From contig JADGEP010000164.1 in the NCBI GenBank assembly GCA_016744275.1, positions 1 through 8,210 of the forward strand: a DNA stretch of 8,210 bases, written 5' to 3'. This stretch comes from Candidatus Krumholzibacteriia bacterium (GTDB lineage: Bacteria > Krumholzibacteriota > Krumholzibacteriia > LZORAL124-64-63). Below the pieces are notes generated by a model. It did no database searches, was not told where the DNA came from, and worked only from the letters and a program-made list of their open reading frames with translations. Below, in pieces: positions 6,047-8,210 of this stretch. The translations under genes were made by a program, and so were the position numbers. Numbering within the stretch: position 1 is the stretch's first letter; each line of letters opens with the position of its first letter.

Positions 6047-7408
6047 ATGCCGTACGTGCCTCACTCGCCCGCCGATATCCGGGCCATGCTGGCGGAGATG
6101 GGCCAGAGCAGTATTGACGAGCTCTTTGACCATCTGCCTGACAATGTTCGTTTGCAGCGCCCGTTGGCTATGCCCGACGGGCTGACGGAAGAAGAAGTGC
6201 GGCGGTATTTCGGACAGGTGGCTGCCCGGAATCACGGCCAGGGCGAGCTGCTCAGCTTCATGGGTGGTGGGGTCTACGACGCCATCATCCCCGCTGCTTG
6301 CGATGCCATCGTATCGCGCAGTGAATTCCTGACTGCCTACACGCCCTACCAGCCGGAAGTTTCCCAGGGAACGCTGCAGGCCATCTATGAATGGCAAACG
6401 TTCATCTGTCGCCTCACGGGTTTGGATGTGGCCAACGCGAGCATGTATGACGGTTCCACGGCGTTGACCGAGGCCCTGTCCGTGATGCTGGCGGCCAAGC
6501 GCAAGAAAACCATTGTTCTGCCAGAGACCTTGAATCCGCGCTGGCGGCGTGTCGTGGGCACGGCCATGCGGGGCGAAGGCATGACGATTCTCGAGGCGCC
6601 GGTTGGCCCCGAAGGCACGACGGATCTGCAGGCCCTCACGAAAATCCTGACCAAGGATGTGGCGGCTTTCGTGATTCCCAATCCCAATTACCTGGGGTTG
6701 GTGGAGCCGGTGGATGAATTGGCCCGCATTGCCACCGAGGCTGGAGTGGCGGTGGTGGCAGCCGTCAACCCCGTATCGCTTTCGGTGCTCAAAGCGCCCT
6801 CGGAATACGGCGCGGCCCTGGCTGTGGGCGAGGCGCAACCGTTTGGCATCAATCCCGGCTGGGGCGGACCGCTCCTGGGATTTCTTTCCTGTGCCGATGC
6901 CCACAAGCGCCGCATCCCCGGCCGCATCGTGGGCCGCACCAAGGACAACCGGGGCAACGACGGCTACGTGCTCACTTTGCAAACCCGCGAACAACACATC
7001 CGGCGCGAGAAGGCCACGAGCAACATCTGCTCCAACCAGGGCCTCAATGCTCTGCGGGCCACCGTCTACCTGGGCATGTTGGGCGCCGGTGGATTGGCCG
7101 AATTGGGTGAAGCGAATTTGATCCGATGTGCGGCTCTGCGCGAGCGGGTGGCCAAGGTGCCTGGCGTGAGCCTGCCTTTTGCCGGACCCGTATTTAACGA
7201 ATTTGTCATTCGCCTGAACAAGCCTGCCGCCGATTTCAAGGCCTTCGCCCGCAAGCGCGGCGTCCTGGCCGGGCTGCTGCTCGATGGTTTTGCCGGCTGT
7301 GGCACAGGTGACCTTTTGGTCTCCGTGACGGAAAAACGCACGGCCGCCGAGATTGAAAAACTGGGCGCCTTGCTGAATGAGTTTCTGACCGGAAAGGTGG
7401 TGGACTGA
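6047..7408 (+). CDS. gcvPA: Glycine decarboxylase (P-protein) subunit 1
   Basis: This is the N-terminal half of the split P-protein. With GcvPB it forms the PLP enzyme that decarboxylates glycine and loads the aminomethyl group on lipoyl-GcvH. At 453 residues it is close to the family's usual 440-450. Recognisable stretches are the start MPYVPHSPADIRAMLAEMG, FMGGGVYDAIIPA (71-83), YTPYQPEVSQGTLQAIYEWQ (98-117), MYDGSTALTEA (133-143), FGINPGWGGPLLGFL (266-280) and the C-terminal block TLQTREQHIRREKATSNIC (310-328) followed by SNQGLNAL. This subunit has the aminotransferase-type fold but, as known for the family, does not carry the PLP lysine; that is in GcvPB. The stop overlaps the gcvPB start by one base, favouring equal expression of the two subunits. 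Nothing looks truncated or frameshifted. ATG 6047 was chosen because it gives the standard N-terminus. Confidence 0.96.
   Translation: MPYVPHSPADIRAMLAEMGQSSIDELFDHLPDNVRLQRPLAMPDGLTEEEVRRYFGQVAARNHGQGELLSFMGGGVYDAIIPAACDAIVSRSEFLTAYTPYQPEVSQGTLQAIYEWQTFICRLTGLDVANASMYDGSTALTEALSVMLAAKRKKTIVLPETLNPRWRRVVGTAMRGEGMTILEAPVGPEGTTDLQALTKILTKDVAAFVIPNPNYLGLVEPVDELARIATEAGVAVVAAVNPVSLSVLKAPSEYGAALAVGEAQPFGINPGWGGPLLGFLSCADAHKRRIPGRIVGRTKDNRGNDGYVLTLQTREQHIRREKATSNICSNQGLNALRATVYLGMLGAGGLAELGEANLIRCAALRERVAKVPGVSLPFAGPVFNEFVIRLNKPAADFKAFARKRGVLAGLLLDGFAGCGTGDLLVSVTEKRTAAEIEKLGALLNEFLTGKVVD
7394..7402 (+). promoter_or_regulatory. Ribosome binding site of gcvPB
   Basis: AAGGTGGTG matches 8 of 9 bases of the ideal AAGGAGGTG and lies 5 bases before the ATG at 7408, within the final codons of gcvPA. 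Confidence 0.65.
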
Positions 7409-8210
7409 TGGCCGCGGAATTCAACGAAGAACTGACGGCGCGGCGTTGGAACGCCGACTTGCCCGCATCGATTTTTGACCAGGGTGGTCCGGGCCGACGC
7501 GGCCTGACCTTCCCCAAGTGGGACGGCGATCCGGTTGACGCGGCCTTGCCCCGCGAGGTGTGCCGGGCTGAAGTCGCCGATTTTCCTGCTCTCAGCGAGC
7601 CGGAGATCATGCGGCATTTTACCAAACTGTCGACGCTCAATCACCACATTGAGCGCGGCATGTATCCTCTGGGCAGCTGCACCATGAAATACAACCCGCG
7701 GGTGAACGAACAGGTGGTGGCCCTGCCGGGGATCGCTGACTTGCACCCGGAGCAGGGTCCCGAGGATATCCAGGGTTTGCTGGCGGCGTTGAAGGTGTTG
7801 GAGACATCACTTTGTGAGATCACCGGCTTCCCCGGTTGCAGCCTGATTCCCGCGGCGGGCGCCCATGGCGAATACCTGGGCATGCTCGTGATCCGGGCCT
7901 ATCACTTGTCGCGCAACGATGAAGACCGGGTGGAGATCCTGATTCCCGATTCGGCCCACGGCACCAATCCCGCTTCAGTGGTGATTGCCGGCATGAAGCC
8001 GCGCACGATCAAATCCCGCGCCGACGGGCGCATCGATTTGGACGCCCTGAAAGAGGCGGTCGGTCCGCAAACCGCCGGAATCATGATCACCAATCCCAAT
8101 ACCTTGGGCCTGTTCGAAAATGATATCCGGGAAATCTCGGACATTGTCCACGAAGCTGGTGGCAAGCTGTACATGGATGGGGCGAATCTGAACGCCATCA
8201 TGGGCAAGGC
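7408..8210 (+). CDS. gcvPB: Glycine decarboxylase (P-protein) subunit 2, 3' end outside the window
   Basis: The frame opens at an ATG sharing its A with the gcvPA stop (TGATG) and stays open to the right edge, giving 267 complete codons of an expected 480-500. It encodes the C-terminal half of the split P-protein, which binds PLP. Clear family blocks are HFTKLSTLNHHIERGMYPLG (70-89) and SCTMKYNPRVNE (90-101), PAAGAHGEYLGMLVIRAYH (about 148-166), IPDSAHGTNPASVVIAGMKP (about 179-198), MITNPNTLGLFE (about 227-238) and LYMDGANLNAIMGKA near the edge. The PLP-binding lysine normally follows soon after this last motif, in a LHKTF(S)TPHGGGGPG-type stretch, so it is not in view. Nothing suggests a pseudogene in the visible part. 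Confidence 0.96.
   Translation, partial: MAAEFNEELTARRWNADLPASIFDQGGPGRRGLTFPKWDGDPVDAALPREVCRAEVADFPALSEPEIMRHFTKLSTLNHHIERGMYPLGSCTMKYNPRVNEQVVALPGIADLHPEQGPEDIQGLLAALKVLETSLCEITGFPGCSLIPAAGAHGEYLGMLVIRAYHLSRNDEDRVEILIPDSAHGTNPASVVIAGMKPRTIKSRADGRIDLDALKEAVGPQTAGIMITNPNTLGLFENDIREISDIVHEAGGKLYMDGANLNAIMGK

Noticed and set aside
6026..6997. Minus-strand open frame of 323 codons opposite gcvPA
   Set aside because: It is a shadow of a well-conserved gene with no motif of its own and no convincing ribosome site.

Overview
The window carries seven genes, all on the + strand, with no gap longer than about 145 bases. Base composition is GC-rich (roughly 60% by eye). A lipoprotein-type Cys motif and a Sec signal peptide point to a bacterium with an outer membrane and periplasm. 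The glycine decarboxylase P-protein is split into two subunits (gcvPA/gcvPB), as in many bacterial phyla and archaea but not in E. coli. I cannot name a phylum from this alone.

Left part (1-1385): the 3' end of a lipoprotein gene with a C-terminal SPOR (peptidoglycan-binding) domain, then a 124-base gap with several short palindromes, then a secreted cyclophilin-type peptidylprolyl isomerase. Both products should act in the cell envelope.

Middle (1386-4340): a full-length UvrA, the damage-recognition ATPase of nucleotide excision repair. It follows the cyclophilin gene with almost no gap, starts at a TTG codon, and has a non-conserved N-terminal extension. All expected ATPase motifs, the zinc modules and the UvrB-binding domain are present.

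Right part (4484-8210): a glycine cleavage operon in the order gcvT-gcvH-gcvPA-gcvPB, with gaps of 29 and 7 bases and then a 1-base overlap; gcvPB runs off the window. Together with a lipoamide dehydrogenase not seen here, the products convert glycine and tetrahydrofolate to CO2, ammonia, NADH and 5,10-methylene-tetrahydrofolate. PA/PB decarboxylate glycine onto the lipoyl arm of H, and T transfers the methylene group to folate. A plausible promoter lies in the uvrA-gcvT gap; no glycine riboswitch is visible there.

Nearly all of this is core housekeeping content. I found no mobile element, CRISPR array, RNA gene or convincing undescribed system. The points worth a second look are modest: a helical-looking insertion in the cyclophilin, the UvrA N-terminal extension and its start, the palindromes before the cyclophilin gene, and several start-site decisions.
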